Below are positions 47,718 through 56,704 of a stretch of 64,000 nt of DNA, in pieces. Position 1 is the first letter of the stretch, and each line of letters opens with the position of its first letter. Source of the stretch: Catenuloplanes indicus. GTDB lineage: Bacteria; Actinomycetota; Actinomycetes; Mycobacteriales; Micromonosporaceae. The position numbers and the translations under genes are program-made. The stretch lies in NCBI RefSeq assembly GCF_030813715.1, contig NZ_JAUSUZ010000001.1:4898001-4962000 (forward strand). Direction: 5' to 3'. The notes below the pieces were generated by a model. That model had not been told where the DNA came from, made no database searches, and saw only the letters and a list, made by a program, of their open reading frames with translations.

Positions 47718-48262
47718 GCGTCTGGCGCGAGTGGGGTCACGTCGTCCTGATCGCGTTCGCGCTGGTGCCGGTGGCGGTGCTGATCGCCGCCGGGCTGGCC
47801 GCGCTGCGCATGCGGCGTGGCCGGCCGCGGGAGGTCGCGTGGCGGCACAGCGCGGCCGAGATCGGCATGCTGGCCACCACGGTTCCCTGGGTGTGGATGA
47901 TCCTGACCCCGCTGGACGCGCCGGGTCAGGTCTTCCTGGTTCCGTTCACCGACCTGCCGAACCAGGCCGCGGAGGGGCTGGTCTTCCTCGGCTACCAGGT
48001 GGGCGGCAACCTGCTGGTCTTCGCGGGGCTGGGTGCGCTCGCGCCGATCCGCTGGCCGGCGCTGCGCGGCGTCGGCCGGGTGCTGCTGCTCGGCGCGCTC
48101 GCCTCCGCCACCGTGGAGACGCTGCAGTTCGCGCTGGACCTGGGGCGTGTCGCCTCGATCGACGACGTCCTGGTGAACGCGACCGGCGCCGCACTGGCCG
48201 CGTTACTGTCCCGCCGCTGGTGGGAACCCATCATCGCGCGTGATTACGCTCCCACTGCTTGA
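47714..48262 (+). CDS. VanZ-like membrane protein
   Basis: 182 residues from a TTG start that overlaps the sulfurtransferase stop (TTGA). Four to five membrane helices: [74 protein letters not shown]; and a conserved [18 protein letters not shown] near the end. That last pattern is diagnostic for VanZ-like proteins, some of which give low-level teicoplanin resistance; the function here is unknown. It contains one rare TTA codon. Confidence 0.82.
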   Translation: MSVWREWGHVVLIAFALVPVAVLIAAGLAALRMRRGRPREVAWRHSAAEIGMLATTVPWVWMILTPLDAPGQVFLVPFTDLPNQAAEGLVFLGYQVGGNLLVFAGLGALAPIRWPALRGVGRVLLLGALASATVETLQFALDLGRVASIDDVLVNATGAALAALLSRRWWEPIIARDYAPTA

Positions 48263-48273
48263 ACGATCGTTCA
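48260..48273. promoter_or_regulatory. Palindromic operator upstream of the tetR gene
   Basis: TGAACGATCGTTCA, a perfect 14-bp palindrome, 32 bp before the TetR start. The core AACGATCGTT recurs at 53909-53918 upstream of the carboxyltransferase gene. A TTGACA (48282) lies just downstream. The first two operator bases overlap the vanZ-like stop codon. Confidence 0.65.
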
Positions 48274-48305
48274 GCTTTTGCTTGACAGCGGGATAGGCTG
48301 AGCGG

Positions 48306-48914
48306 GTGACGGTGGACCAGCAGACCCCGAGCGTTCCGGGACAGAGCACGAAGAAGCGCTCCCGTAAGGACGAGATCCTCGGCATCGCCGTCCGGCTCTT
48401 CGCGTCCCGCGGTTATCACGGCGTCTCCATGGACGACATCGGCTCGGCCGCCGGTGTCACCGGCCCCGCGCTCTACCACCACTTCAAGGGCAAGGAGGCG
48501 ATGCTGGTCGCGGCGCTGATACCGGTCAGCGAGCGCCTGCTGGCCGGCGGCCGGGAGCGCGTCACCCAGCACGAGGGCGACCCGCGCGCCGCGATCGAGT
48601 CGCTGATCGCCTTCCACGTCGAGTTCGCGCTGGCCAACCCGGCCGTGATCGCGCTGCACCTGCACGAGCTGGACCGCCTGCCGGAGGAACCGCGCCGGCA
48701 GATCCGCCGGTTGCAGCGCCTCTACGTGGAGGAGTGGGTGCAGGTACTGACCGTGCTGCGCCCCGAACTGAGCGCGGCCGAGGCGCGGGTGATGGCACAC
48801 GCCGCGTTCGGCCTGATGAACTCCACGCCGTTCCTCGGCGGCGAGGTCGAGCGCGAGCGCCGGGCCACCCTGCTGCGCGCCGCGACGCTCTCCGCACTGG
48901 TGTACGCCGGATAA
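48306..48914 (+). CDS. TetR-family regulator of the acyl-CoA catabolic locus
   Basis: 202 residues. The N-terminal HTH (about 20-65) has EILGIAVRLFASRGYHGVSM and IGSAAGVTGPALYHHFKGKE. The ligand domain follows, with IESLIAFHVEFALANP. It is placed directly before biotin carboxylase and HMG-CoA lyase. A palindrome upstream and its twin at 53908 suggest that it represses its own operon and the carboxyltransferase operon, with an acyl-CoA as likely inducer (inference from related TetR regulators of fatty-acid and leucine catabolism). GTG start. Confidence 0.85.
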   Translation: MTVDQQTPSVPGQSTKKRSRKDEILGIAVRLFASRGYHGVSMDDIGSAAGVTGPALYHHFKGKEAMLVAALIPVSERLLAGGRERVTQHEGDPRAAIESLIAFHVEFALANPAVIALHLHELDRLPEEPRRQIRRLQRLYVEEWVQVLTVLRPELSAAEARVMAHAAFGLMNSTPFLGGEVERERRATLLRAATLSALVYAG

Positions 48915-48934
48915 CTCCAGAAGGGCGCTCCCGC

Positions 48935-50266
48935 ATGATCGAGTCGTTGCTCATCGCGAACCGGGGCGAGATCGCCCGCCGGATCCTTCGCACCGCGCGC
49001 CGCCTCGGTGTGCGTACCGTCGCGGTGCACTCCGACGTGGACGCGGACCTGCCGTTCGTGCGTGAGGCGGACGAGGCGGTCTGCATCGGGCCGGCCGATC
49101 CGGCGCTGAGCTACCGCAACGCCGAGGCGATCCTCGCGGCGGCGAAGTCGACGGGCGCGCAGGCGATCCACCCGGGTTACGGCTTTCTCTCGGAGAACGC
49201 GGAGTTCGCCCGTACCGTCGCGGGCCAGGGTTTGATCTGGGTCGGTCCGGGCGCGGACGCGATCGCCGCGATGGGCGACAAGATCCGGGCGCGGAATCTG
49301 ATGGAGGCGGCCGGGGTGCCGGTGGCGCCCGGCACCCGCGAGCCGGTCGCGGACGTCGAGTCCGCGCTGGCCGCGGGCATCGACTACCCGGTGATGATCA
49401 AAGCTGCAGCGGGCGGCGGCGGCATGGGCATGGCGGTCGCGGCGGACGAGACCGCGCTGCGCGCCGAGTTCGACAAGGTCCGCGCGTTCGCGGAGCGCAT
49501 GTTCGGTGACGGCTCCGTGCTGCTGGAACGCTACTTCCCCCGGGTACGGCACGTGGAGGTGCAGATCCTCGGTCTGGCGGACGGCCGGGTGGTCGCGCTC
49601 GGCGAGCGCGAGTGCTCGGTGCAGCGCCGCAACCAGAAGGTCGCTGAGGAGGCGCCGTCCCCGGCGGTCACGCCCGAGCTCCGCGAGCGCCTGCTGGCCG
49701 CCGCGGTCCGGGCCGGTGAGGCCGTCGGCTACCGCAACGCCGGCACCGTGGAGTGCCTGCTCGACCCGGCCAGCGGCGAGTTCTTCTTCCTGGAGATGAA
49801 CACCCGGCTGCAGGTCGAGCACCCGGTCACGGAGCTGGTCTGGGGTGTGGACCTGGTCGAGGAGCAGTTGCGGGTGGCGTCCGGGCTGCCGCCGGTGTTC
49901 ACCGGCCTGCACCTGAACGGCCACGCGATCGAGCTGCGCGTCAACGCGGAGGACCCGAAGCGCTTCCTGCCCGGCCCCGGCGTGGTCACCACCTGGGCCG
50001 AGCCGTCCGGCGAGGGCGTCCGGGTGGACTCCGGGTACGCCGAGGGCACCACGGTCCCGCGCTTCTACGACTCGTTGATGGCCAAACTGATCGTCTTCGG
50101 CGCGGACCGGGAGCAGGCGCTGGCCCGCGCGCGCGACGCGGTCGCCGGGTTCGAGATCGCCGGGCCGAAGTCGAACCTGCCGTTCTTCGCCGAGCTGCTG
50201 GAGAACGAGGAGTTCCGGTCCGGCGACTACGACACCGGCATTGTGGGCCGGATGAGGGGACGGTAG
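48935..50266 (+). CDS. Biotin carboxylase subunit without biotin carrier domain
   Basis: 443 residues. The complete biotin carboxylase fold is present: IESLLIANRGEIARRILRTA at the start, ATP-grasp motif IKAAAGGGGMGMAVA, catalytic FFLEMNTRLQVEHPVTE and RVNAEDPKRFLPGPG. It ends right after this domain; the C-terminal BCCP domain with the biotinyl Lys (MKM) found in most MCC/PCC alpha subunits is missing, and no separate carrier gene is visible nearby. ATG 48935 lies 20 bp after tetR; the HMG-CoA lyase gene starts 3 bp after its stop. Confidence 0.9.
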   Translation: MIESLLIANRGEIARRILRTARRLGVRTVAVHSDVDADLPFVREADEAVCIGPADPALSYRNAEAILAAAKSTGAQAIHPGYGFLSENAEFARTVAGQGLIWVGPGADAIAAMGDKIRARNLMEAAGVPVAPGTREPVADVESALAAGIDYPVMIKAAAGGGGMGMAVAADETALRAEFDKVRAFAERMFGDGSVLLERYFPRVRHVEVQILGLADGRVVALGERECSVQRRNQKVAEEAPSPAVTPELRERLLAAAVRAGEAVGYRNAGTVECLLDPASGEFFFLEMNTRLQVEHPVTELVWGVDLVEEQLRVASGLPPVFTGLHLNGHAIELRVNAEDPKRFLPGPGVVTTWAEPSGEGVRVDSGYAEGTTVPRFYDSLMAKLIVFGADREQALARARDAVAGFEIAGPKSNLPFFAELLENEEFRSGDYDTGIVGRMRGR

Positions 50267-50269
50267 CCG

Positions 50270-51154
50270 ATGGTCTCGATCCGCGAGGTCGGCCCGCGCG
50301 ACGGGCTGCAGAACGAGGAGCCGGTGCCCACCGACGCCAAGGTCCGGCTGCTGGACGCGCTCTCCGCCACCGGCGTGCGGCGGATCGAGGCGGTGTCCTT
50401 CGTGCACCCGAAGGCGATCCCGCAGATGGCCGACGCGGACGAGGTGTGGACACGAGCACGCAAGGCCCACGGCGTGCGCTACTCCGCGCTGGTGCCGAAT
50501 CCGCGCGGCGCCGAGCGCGCGCTGGCCGCCGGCTTCACCGAGCTCGAGGTGGTGGTGTCGGCCAGTGACACGCACAACCGGCGCAACCTCAACCGGTCCA
50601 CCGAGGAGTCGCTCGCCGGCCTGACCGAGCTGATCGCGACCGTGCACGCGGCCGGTGCCACGGTGGAGGTGATCGTGGCGACCAGCTTCGGCTGCCCGTA
50701 CGAGGGGGACATCGCGCCCGCCCGGGTGGCCGGCATCGTGGAGCGGGTGCTCGGTGACGGCGCGGACCGGATCGCGTTCGGCGACACCACCGGCATGGCA
50801 ACCCCTCGCCGGGTACGGGACCTGCTGGCCGCGGTCGGGCGGATCCCGCTGCTGCTGCACTTCCACGACACGCGCGGCACCGGCCTGGCGAACATCCTGA
50901 CAGCGCTGGAGTTGGGCGTGACCGAGTTCGACGCGAGCGTGGGTGGTCTGGGCGGCTGCCCGTACGCGCCGGGCGCCTCCGGCAACGTGGCCACCGAGGA
51001 AGTTGTCCACATGCTGCACGACATGGGCATCGACACCGGCATCGACCTGGAGAAACTTCTGGAGGCCGCGGCACTGGCCGAGCAGATCACCGGACGGGAG
51101 CTGCCGTCCGGCGTCTTGCGCGCCGGCCCGCGCTCCCGATTGGTGTCGCAGTAA
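50270..51154 (+). CDS. Hydroxymethylglutaryl-CoA lyase
   Basis: 294 residues. TIM-barrel lyase with the substrate-binding REVGPRDGLQNE at residues 5-16, metal-site His pair in LLHFHDTRGTG, and the family signature GGLGGCPYAPGASGNVATE containing the catalytic Cys. It splits HMG-CoA into acetyl-CoA and acetoacetate, the last step of leucine degradation. This is the strongest evidence that the surrounding carboxylase and dehydrogenase genes act on leucine intermediates (isovaleryl-CoA, 3-methylcrotonyl-CoA). Confidence 0.92.
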   Translation: MVSIREVGPRDGLQNEEPVPTDAKVRLLDALSATGVRRIEAVSFVHPKAIPQMADADEVWTRARKAHGVRYSALVPNPRGAERALAAGFTELEVVVSASDTHNRRNLNRSTEESLAGLTELIATVHAAGATVEVIVATSFGCPYEGDIAPARVAGIVERVLGDGADRIAFGDTTGMATPRRVRDLLAAVGRIPLLLHFHDTRGTGLANILTALELGVTEFDASVGGLGGCPYAPGASGNVATEEVVHMLHDMGIDTGIDLEKLLEAAALAEQITGRELPSGVLRAGPRSRLVSQ

Positions 51155-51277
51155 ATCCGATTCGTTGCGTATCCCGCCCTTATCCGCTTCGTTACCTAAT
51201 TCGGTGAGAGCGTTTCGTCCAATTTGCGTGGATGAAGCGCCCGCCGAACGACGTGCCGACGGACGAGGGGCGGACCA

Positions 51278-52312
51278 ATGGCGGAGCAACGGGCGGGACG
51301 TGCGTCATGCACGACCGTGCCCGCGACCGCCGTCCCGCCCTTTGGCGTGTCCGCGGTCCTGCGATCAGTCAACCAGGTGGTGGCGGATCGCCGGGGACGC
51401 CGGCCGGTCCTGCGCACGCTCGTGATCAGTGGCATCGCGGGGGCGGCCTGGCTGCTCTCCGCCGCTGCCGCCCACGCCGCAGAGCCTGAGACGCCTACCG
51501 AGGCCGCGCACCGCGGTCCGGGCGTGCTCTCCCTCGTCAACGACCTCGGCACCGGGGTGGTCGAGGAGCGAGCACCCTCGCTGGTCGGTGAGCTTCTGAC
51601 GCCTGCGGCGCTGCCGATGGACCACCTCCTCGGCAACGGCATCTCCGCCCGGACCGACACGGCGATGCCGGCACGCCAGCCGGCGGAGCCGAACGCTCCG
51701 GCGCACACGCTACGCACGCTCGTCACCGGCGACGGTGCCGAGCGGGAGCCCGTCGCATCGATCTGCCTCATCGGCGGACCGGCCGGCTCCACGAACCCCG
51801 CCCTCCGGCACCCGGCCGCCGCATCGGCCGGTCCGGCGGGCCAGGACGGATCGGACCCGGATCCCGGCGGTCCCGGGATCGACTCCGTCACCGCGTTCCC
51901 GGACGTGGTGGTTCCTACTCCGGTCACCCCGCTCACGGGTGTCACCGCCGCGAGCACCGCGCCCACCCGGGTGCCGGCGGCGGCGGTCGTGACCGGCATG
52001 CGGCTCGACTCGGAGCCCGGGCGGGCCGCGCGCTCGGCGCCCGCCGAGCCGCTCCCGCTCCGAGGCGCCCGGACGGGTGCCCCGGAGCAGCCTCCCGCCG
52101 CGCCGCTGCCGATCGGCCCCGTCAAGGGCACATCGGGCGGTACGACGGGAGCACCGACCGGCGGGTCGGTAGTGCACACCGACGGTGGCTCGTCCGCCGT
52201 CAGCTCCGCCGCGGTCATGGGCACGATGGGGGCCGCGTCCCGGCCTACCGCCCCGGCCGATGTCGTGGTGCCCCGGCGCGACGCCGAGGCCCCGACCATT
52301 TCTCCGGATTAG
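51278..52312 (+). CDS. Secreted or membrane-anchored low-complexity protein
   Basis: 344 residues. A 45-residue basic N-terminus is followed by a hydrophobic signal segment (LRTLVISGIAGAAWLLSAAA) ending in AHAAEP, a likely signal-peptidase site. The mature part is rich in Pro, Ala, Thr and Gly without recognisable domain. One short motif, GPGVLSLVNDLGTGVVEERA, lies early in the mature part. GAGGGGCGG precedes the ATG. It lies between HMG-CoA lyase and the chaplin-like gene, inside the otherwise metabolic locus; a role in the cell envelope is inference. Confidence 0.6.
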   Translation: MAEQRAGRASCTTVPATAVPPFGVSAVLRSVNQVVADRRGRRPVLRTLVISGIAGAAWLLSAAAAHAAEPETPTEAAHRGPGVLSLVNDLGTGVVEERAPSLVGELLTPAALPMDHLLGNGISARTDTAMPARQPAEPNAPAHTLRTLVTGDGAEREPVASICLIGGPAGSTNPALRHPAAASAGPAGQDGSDPDPGGPGIDSVTAFPDVVVPTPVTPLTGVTAASTAPTRVPAAAVVTGMRLDSEPGRAARSAPAEPLPLRGARTGAPEQPPAAPLPIGPVKGTSGGTTGAPTGGSVVHTDGGSSAVSSAAVMGTMGAASRPTAPADVVVPRRDAEAPTISPD

Positions 52313-52510
52313 GGATCGTTCCGCCGGCGTATCGGTGCCGGTCGGCTCTCCCGACCATTACCAGGGGAAACAGCACAAAGGTCCAGGGCACCGCCGCGCC
52401 CGGCAAGGCGTTCGTTCGCCCGCCGGACTACGGATTCGGCACCACAACCTAATAGCGAAATTCCGCAAGAGACATTCTCTTTTCTTATTTCGAAAGGTTA
52501 TTGCCTTCCC
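52313..52510. promoter_or_regulatory. Leader region of the chaplin-like gene
   Basis: 198 bp, with a clearly AT-richer end (TTCTCTTTTCTTATTTCGAA around 52475-52495) than its surroundings. It probably contains the promoter of the chaplin-like gene. I see no recognisable riboswitch. Confidence 0.4.
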
Positions 52511-53824
52511 ATGAAGACTTGGGTTCGCAAGACTCTGAGCGTCGGCGTGCTGACCGCGGGCGCGCTGCTGCTCGCGCCGACCGCCGCCCAGGCGGCCGAC
52601 ATCCAGCAGGCCTCGACGTCCGACGGTGACACCGACGGCATCCTGAACAACGCGTCGATCGCCGCGCCGATCGACATCCCGATCAACCTGTGCAGCGTCG
52701 CGGCCGGCGTGCTCGGCGACGGCTACGCCGCGTCCGAGTGCTCCAACGAGCTGCCGGAGCACTCCATCACCCAGGGTTCGGGTGGCGGCGACGTCGACGG
52801 CATCGGCAACAACCTCCAGGTCGCTGCGCCGATCCAGGTGCCGGTCAACGTCATCGGCGTTGCCGCGGGCATCCTGGGCGACGCGTCCGCCGAGGGCGTG
52901 GGCAAGAACGGCGGCAGCGCCGAGACCGAGTCCGCGATCACCGAGCGCGGGACCAAGCGGCACGGCGGCGGCCAGGGCAAGAGTGCGGGCGGCCACGACG
53001 TCGACGGCATCGGCAACAACCTGTCGGTCGTCGCGCCGATCCACGTGCCGGTGAACGTCGGCGGCATCGCGGTCGGTGACGCCAAGTCGGCGGCCAAGCT
53101 GAGCAACGGCGGGCACGGCCACGGCGGTGCCGAGGGCGCTGCGATCATGCAGAACACCTCCGGCGGCGACGTCGACGGCGTTCTGAACAACGCCAGCGTC
53201 GCGGTTCCGGTCGACGTGCCGATCAACCTGTGCGGCGTCGCGGTCGGGCTGCTCGGCGACGGCGAGGCCGCCGCCGACTGCAAGAACGAGGGCTCCCACT
53301 GGGGCGAGGCCGGTATCCACCAGGGTGGCGGCTCCGGCGACGTCGACGGCGCGCTGAACAACCTCCAGGTCGCGGTGCCGGTCAACGTGCCGATCAACAT
53401 CTGCGGCATCGCGGCCGGTGTGCTGGGCGACGGCGAGGCCGCCGCGCAGTGCTCCAACGGCGGCGACGAGGGCAACGGCGTCTCCCCGGAGCAGCCGGAC
53501 TCGCACTACCCGGGTGACGACGAGGAGCCCACCGACGAGGAGCCGGTGGACGAGGAGCCCGTGGACGAGGAGCCGGTGGACGAGGAGCCGGTGGACGAGG
53601 AGCCGGTCGACGAGGAGCCGGTCGACGACGGCAGCGGCGACCCGTCCGGCGACTACGACGGTGTCAGCCCGGACGCCTACGGCGACGGTGCGGACGCGGC
53701 CGCCGGTCGTCACTCGGCCGAGTCGCTGGAGCTCCCGGTCGTCAGCGGCCTGACCAAGGGCGGCAACAACAGCCTGGGCAACGGCCTGCCGGTGCAGAAC
53801 CTGCTCTCCGGCCTGCTGGGCTGA
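52511..53824 (+). CDS. Secreted protein with five chaplin-like repeats and an acidic repeat
   Basis: 437 residues. Signal peptide KTLSVGVLTAGALLLAPTAA ending QAA-D. Five repeats follow the pattern DVDG-LNN-x-VPVxVPIN-GVAxGLLGDGxAAA, at about 38-77, 93-131, 159-190, 218-259 and 276-317. Repeats 1, 4 and 5 have two Cys each (for example NLCGVAVGLLGDGEAAADC), as in chaplin domains; repeats 2 and 3 have none. An EEPVDEEPVDEEP run and a C-terminal hydrophobic end (LPVQNLLSGLLG) follow. Chaplins are amyloid-forming surface proteins of Streptomyces aerial hyphae. This is likely a related, longer surface protein. Confidence 0.72.
   Translation: MKTWVRKTLSVGVLTAGALLLAPTAAQAADIQQASTSDGDTDGILNNASIAAPIDIPINLCSVAAGVLGDGYAASECSNELPEHSITQGSGGGDVDGIGNNLQVAAPIQVPVNVIGVAAGILGDASAEGVGKNGGSAETESAITERGTKRHGGGQGKSAGGHDVDGIGNNLSVVAPIHVPVNVGGIAVGDAKSAAKLSNGGHGHGGAEGAAIMQNTSGGDVDGVLNNASVAVPVDVPINLCGVAVGLLGDGEAAADCKNEGSHWGEAGIHQGGGSGDVDGALNNLQVAVPVNVPINICGIAAGVLGDGEAAAQCSNGGDEGNGVSPEQPDSHYPGDDEEPTDEEPVDEEPVDEEPVDEEPVDEEPVDEEPVDDGSGDPSGDYDGVSPDAYGDGADAAAGRHSAESLELPVVSGLTKGGNNSLGNGLPVQNLLSGLLG
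53533..53632 (+). repeat. 15-bp tandem repeat encoding (Asp)-Glu-Glu-Pro-Val
   Basis: GACGAGGAGCCGGTG and near copies occur about seven times in a row, coding for an acidic DEEPV run near the end of the chaplin-like protein. The third codon positions vary, so the repeat is not entirely recent. Confidence 0.8.
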
Positions 53825-53842
53825 CGCACCACGTAACACCGG

Positions 53843-53876
53843 AAAGCCCCCGCGCGGTCTTCGCGCGGGGGCTTTT
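53843..53876 (+). terminator. Terminator after the chaplin-like gene
   Basis: AAAGCCCCCGCGCG / CGCGCGGGGGCTTT, a 14-bp stem with a 5-nt loop followed by T. It begins 19 bases after the stop and isolates this gene from the carboxyltransferase operon. Confidence 0.82.
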
Positions 53877-53907
53877 CCCTGGCGCGCGCACCGGAGCTGG
53901 GATACCC

Positions 53908-53919
53908 TAACGATCGTTA
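53908..53919. promoter_or_regulatory. Palindromic operator upstream of the carboxyltransferase gene
   Basis: TAACGATCGTTA, sharing AACGATCGTT with the site upstream of tetR (48260-48273). It lies 22 bp before the carboxyltransferase start. Confidence 0.65.
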
Positions 53920-53930
53920 AGCGACGGTGC

Positions 53931-53937
53931 GGGGAGG
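53931..53937 (+). promoter_or_regulatory. Ribosome binding site that fixes the carboxyltransferase start
   Basis: GGGGAGG, four bases before GTG 53942. It rules out the in-frame GTG at 53927, which lies upstream of it. Confidence 0.65.
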
Positions 53938-53941
53938 TCCG

Positions 53942-55471
53942 GTGACGCTCGACGAGGCGACCCTGGCGGAGATGCGCAAGCGCGCCGAGGCGGGTGGCGC
54001 CGAGAAGTACCACGCCGCCAACGCCGCGAAGGGCAAGCTCTTCGCACGCGAGCGCATCGCGCACCTGGTCGACGAGGGCTCGTTCACCGAGGACGGGCGC
54101 TACGCCAACGCACTGGCCGACGGCCTTCCGGCGGACGGCGTGATCACCGGCACCGCCACCGTCGCCGGCCGCCCGATCTGCCTGATGGCGAACGACTCCA
54201 CGGTCAAGGCCGGCTCCTGGGGCGCCCGCACGGTCGAGAAGATCATCAGAATCATCGAGCGGGCGTACGAGCGCGGCCAGCCGATGATCTACCTGGTCGA
54301 CTCCGCCGGGGCTCGGATCACCGACCAGGTCGACCTGTTCCCCGGCCGGCGCGGCGCTGGCAAGATCTTCCACACCCAGGTCCGCGCGTCCGGCGCGATC
54401 CCGCAGGTCTGCGCGCTGTTCGGCCCGTCCGCGGCCGGTGGCGCCTACATCCCGGCGTTCTGCGACGTGGTCGCGATGGTGGACGGCAACGCCAGCATGT
54501 ACCTCGGCTCCGACCGGATGGTCCGCATGGTCACCGGTGAGCAGACCACGCTGGAGGAGATGGGCGGCGCGCGCGTCCACTGTGCGGAGTCCGGCGTCGG
54601 CCATTTCCTGTGCAAGTCCGAGGTGGAGGCGCTGGACGTGGTCCGCCGCTACCTCTCCTACCTGCCGGACAACTGGACGCGGCAGCCACCCGTCGCCGAC
54701 CCGGCCGACGCGCCCGCGGTCGACCTCGGCGGGCTGGTCCCGGCCAGCGAGCGGCAGGCGTTCGACATGCGCCGGTTCGTGAAAGGCCTGCTCGACCGCG
54801 ACTCGTTCCTGGAGATCCAGGCACTGTGGGCGCGCGAGCTGACCGTCGGGTTCGGCCGGCTGAACGGCCGTACCGTCGGGGTCCTCGGCAACAACTCGAT
54901 GTTCAAGGGCGGCGTGCTGTTCGTCGACTCCGCGGACAAGGCGGCCCGGTTCGTGCAGCTCTGCGACGCGTTCAACGTGCCGCTGCTCTTCCTCGCGGAC
55001 GTGCCCGGCTTCATGGTCGGCACCGCGGTCGAGAAGCAGGGCATCATCCGGCACGGCGCCAAGATGATCAGTGCGGTTTCCGAGGCCACGGTGCCGAAGA
55101 TCTGCGTGGTGGTCCGCAAGGCGTACGGCGCCGGCCTGTACGCGATGGCCGGCCCCGGTTTTGACCCGGACGCCACGATCGCACTGCCTACCGCCAAGAT
55201 CGCGGTGATGGGCGCGGAGGCCGCGGTGAACGCGGTCTACGCCAACAAGATCGCCGCGATCGGGGACGAGGCCGAGCGGGACGCGTTCGTCGCCGCCCGC
55301 CGCGCGGAGTACGAGCGGGACATCGACATCGCGCGCCTCGCGGGTGAGCTGGTCGTGGACACCATCGTGCCCCCGGCCGAGCTGCGCGCCGAGCTGATCG
55401 CGCGGTACGCGGCCGCGGACGGCAAGGACCGCTCGTTCGCCCGCCGCCGGCACGGTGTGACGCCCGTCTAG
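53942..55471 (+). CDS. Acyl-CoA carboxylase beta (carboxyltransferase) subunit
   Basis: 509 residues from GTG 53942, the normal length for MCC/PCC beta subunits. Two crotonase-fold halves: the N-terminal part has YLVDSAGARITDQVDLFPGR and FGPSAAGGAYIPAFCDVVAM; the C-terminal part has FVQLCDAFNVPLLFLADVPG and EKQGIIRHGAKMISAVSEAT. It transfers CO2 from carboxybiotin to an acyl-CoA, by context probably 3-methylcrotonyl-CoA. It starts the second half of the locus and is followed by acyl-CoA dehydrogenase after 13 bp. Confidence 0.9.
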   Translation: MTLDEATLAEMRKRAEAGGAEKYHAANAAKGKLFARERIAHLVDEGSFTEDGRYANALADGLPADGVITGTATVAGRPICLMANDSTVKAGSWGARTVEKIIRIIERAYERGQPMIYLVDSAGARITDQVDLFPGRRGAGKIFHTQVRASGAIPQVCALFGPSAAGGAYIPAFCDVVAMVDGNASMYLGSDRMVRMVTGEQTTLEEMGGARVHCAESGVGHFLCKSEVEALDVVRRYLSYLPDNWTRQPPVADPADAPAVDLGGLVPASERQAFDMRRFVKGLLDRDSFLEIQALWARELTVGFGRLNGRTVGVLGNNSMFKGGVLFVDSADKAARFVQLCDAFNVPLLFLADVPGFMVGTAVEKQGIIRHGAKMISAVSEATVPKICVVVRKAYGAGLYAMAGPGFDPDATIALPTAKIAVMGAEAAVNAVYANKIAAIGDEAERDAFVAARRAEYERDIDIARLAGELVVDTIVPPAELRAELIARYAAADGKDRSFARRRHGVTPV

Positions 55472-55484
55472 AAGGGAGATCCGC

Positions 55485-56624
<1,140 letters not shown>

Positions 56625-56704
56625 CTGTCGGTTATCGGCGGTCGGCCGGTCGGTCCGCTGACGATCGACTTCCGGCGTGTGATAGGCGCCCGTAGTCTTC
56701 CGCC

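Noticed and set aside
51003-51011. Exact DnaA box TTGTCCACA in the HMG-CoA lyase gene
   Set aside because: Single, inside a conserved coding segment and without neighbours; a chance match is more likely.
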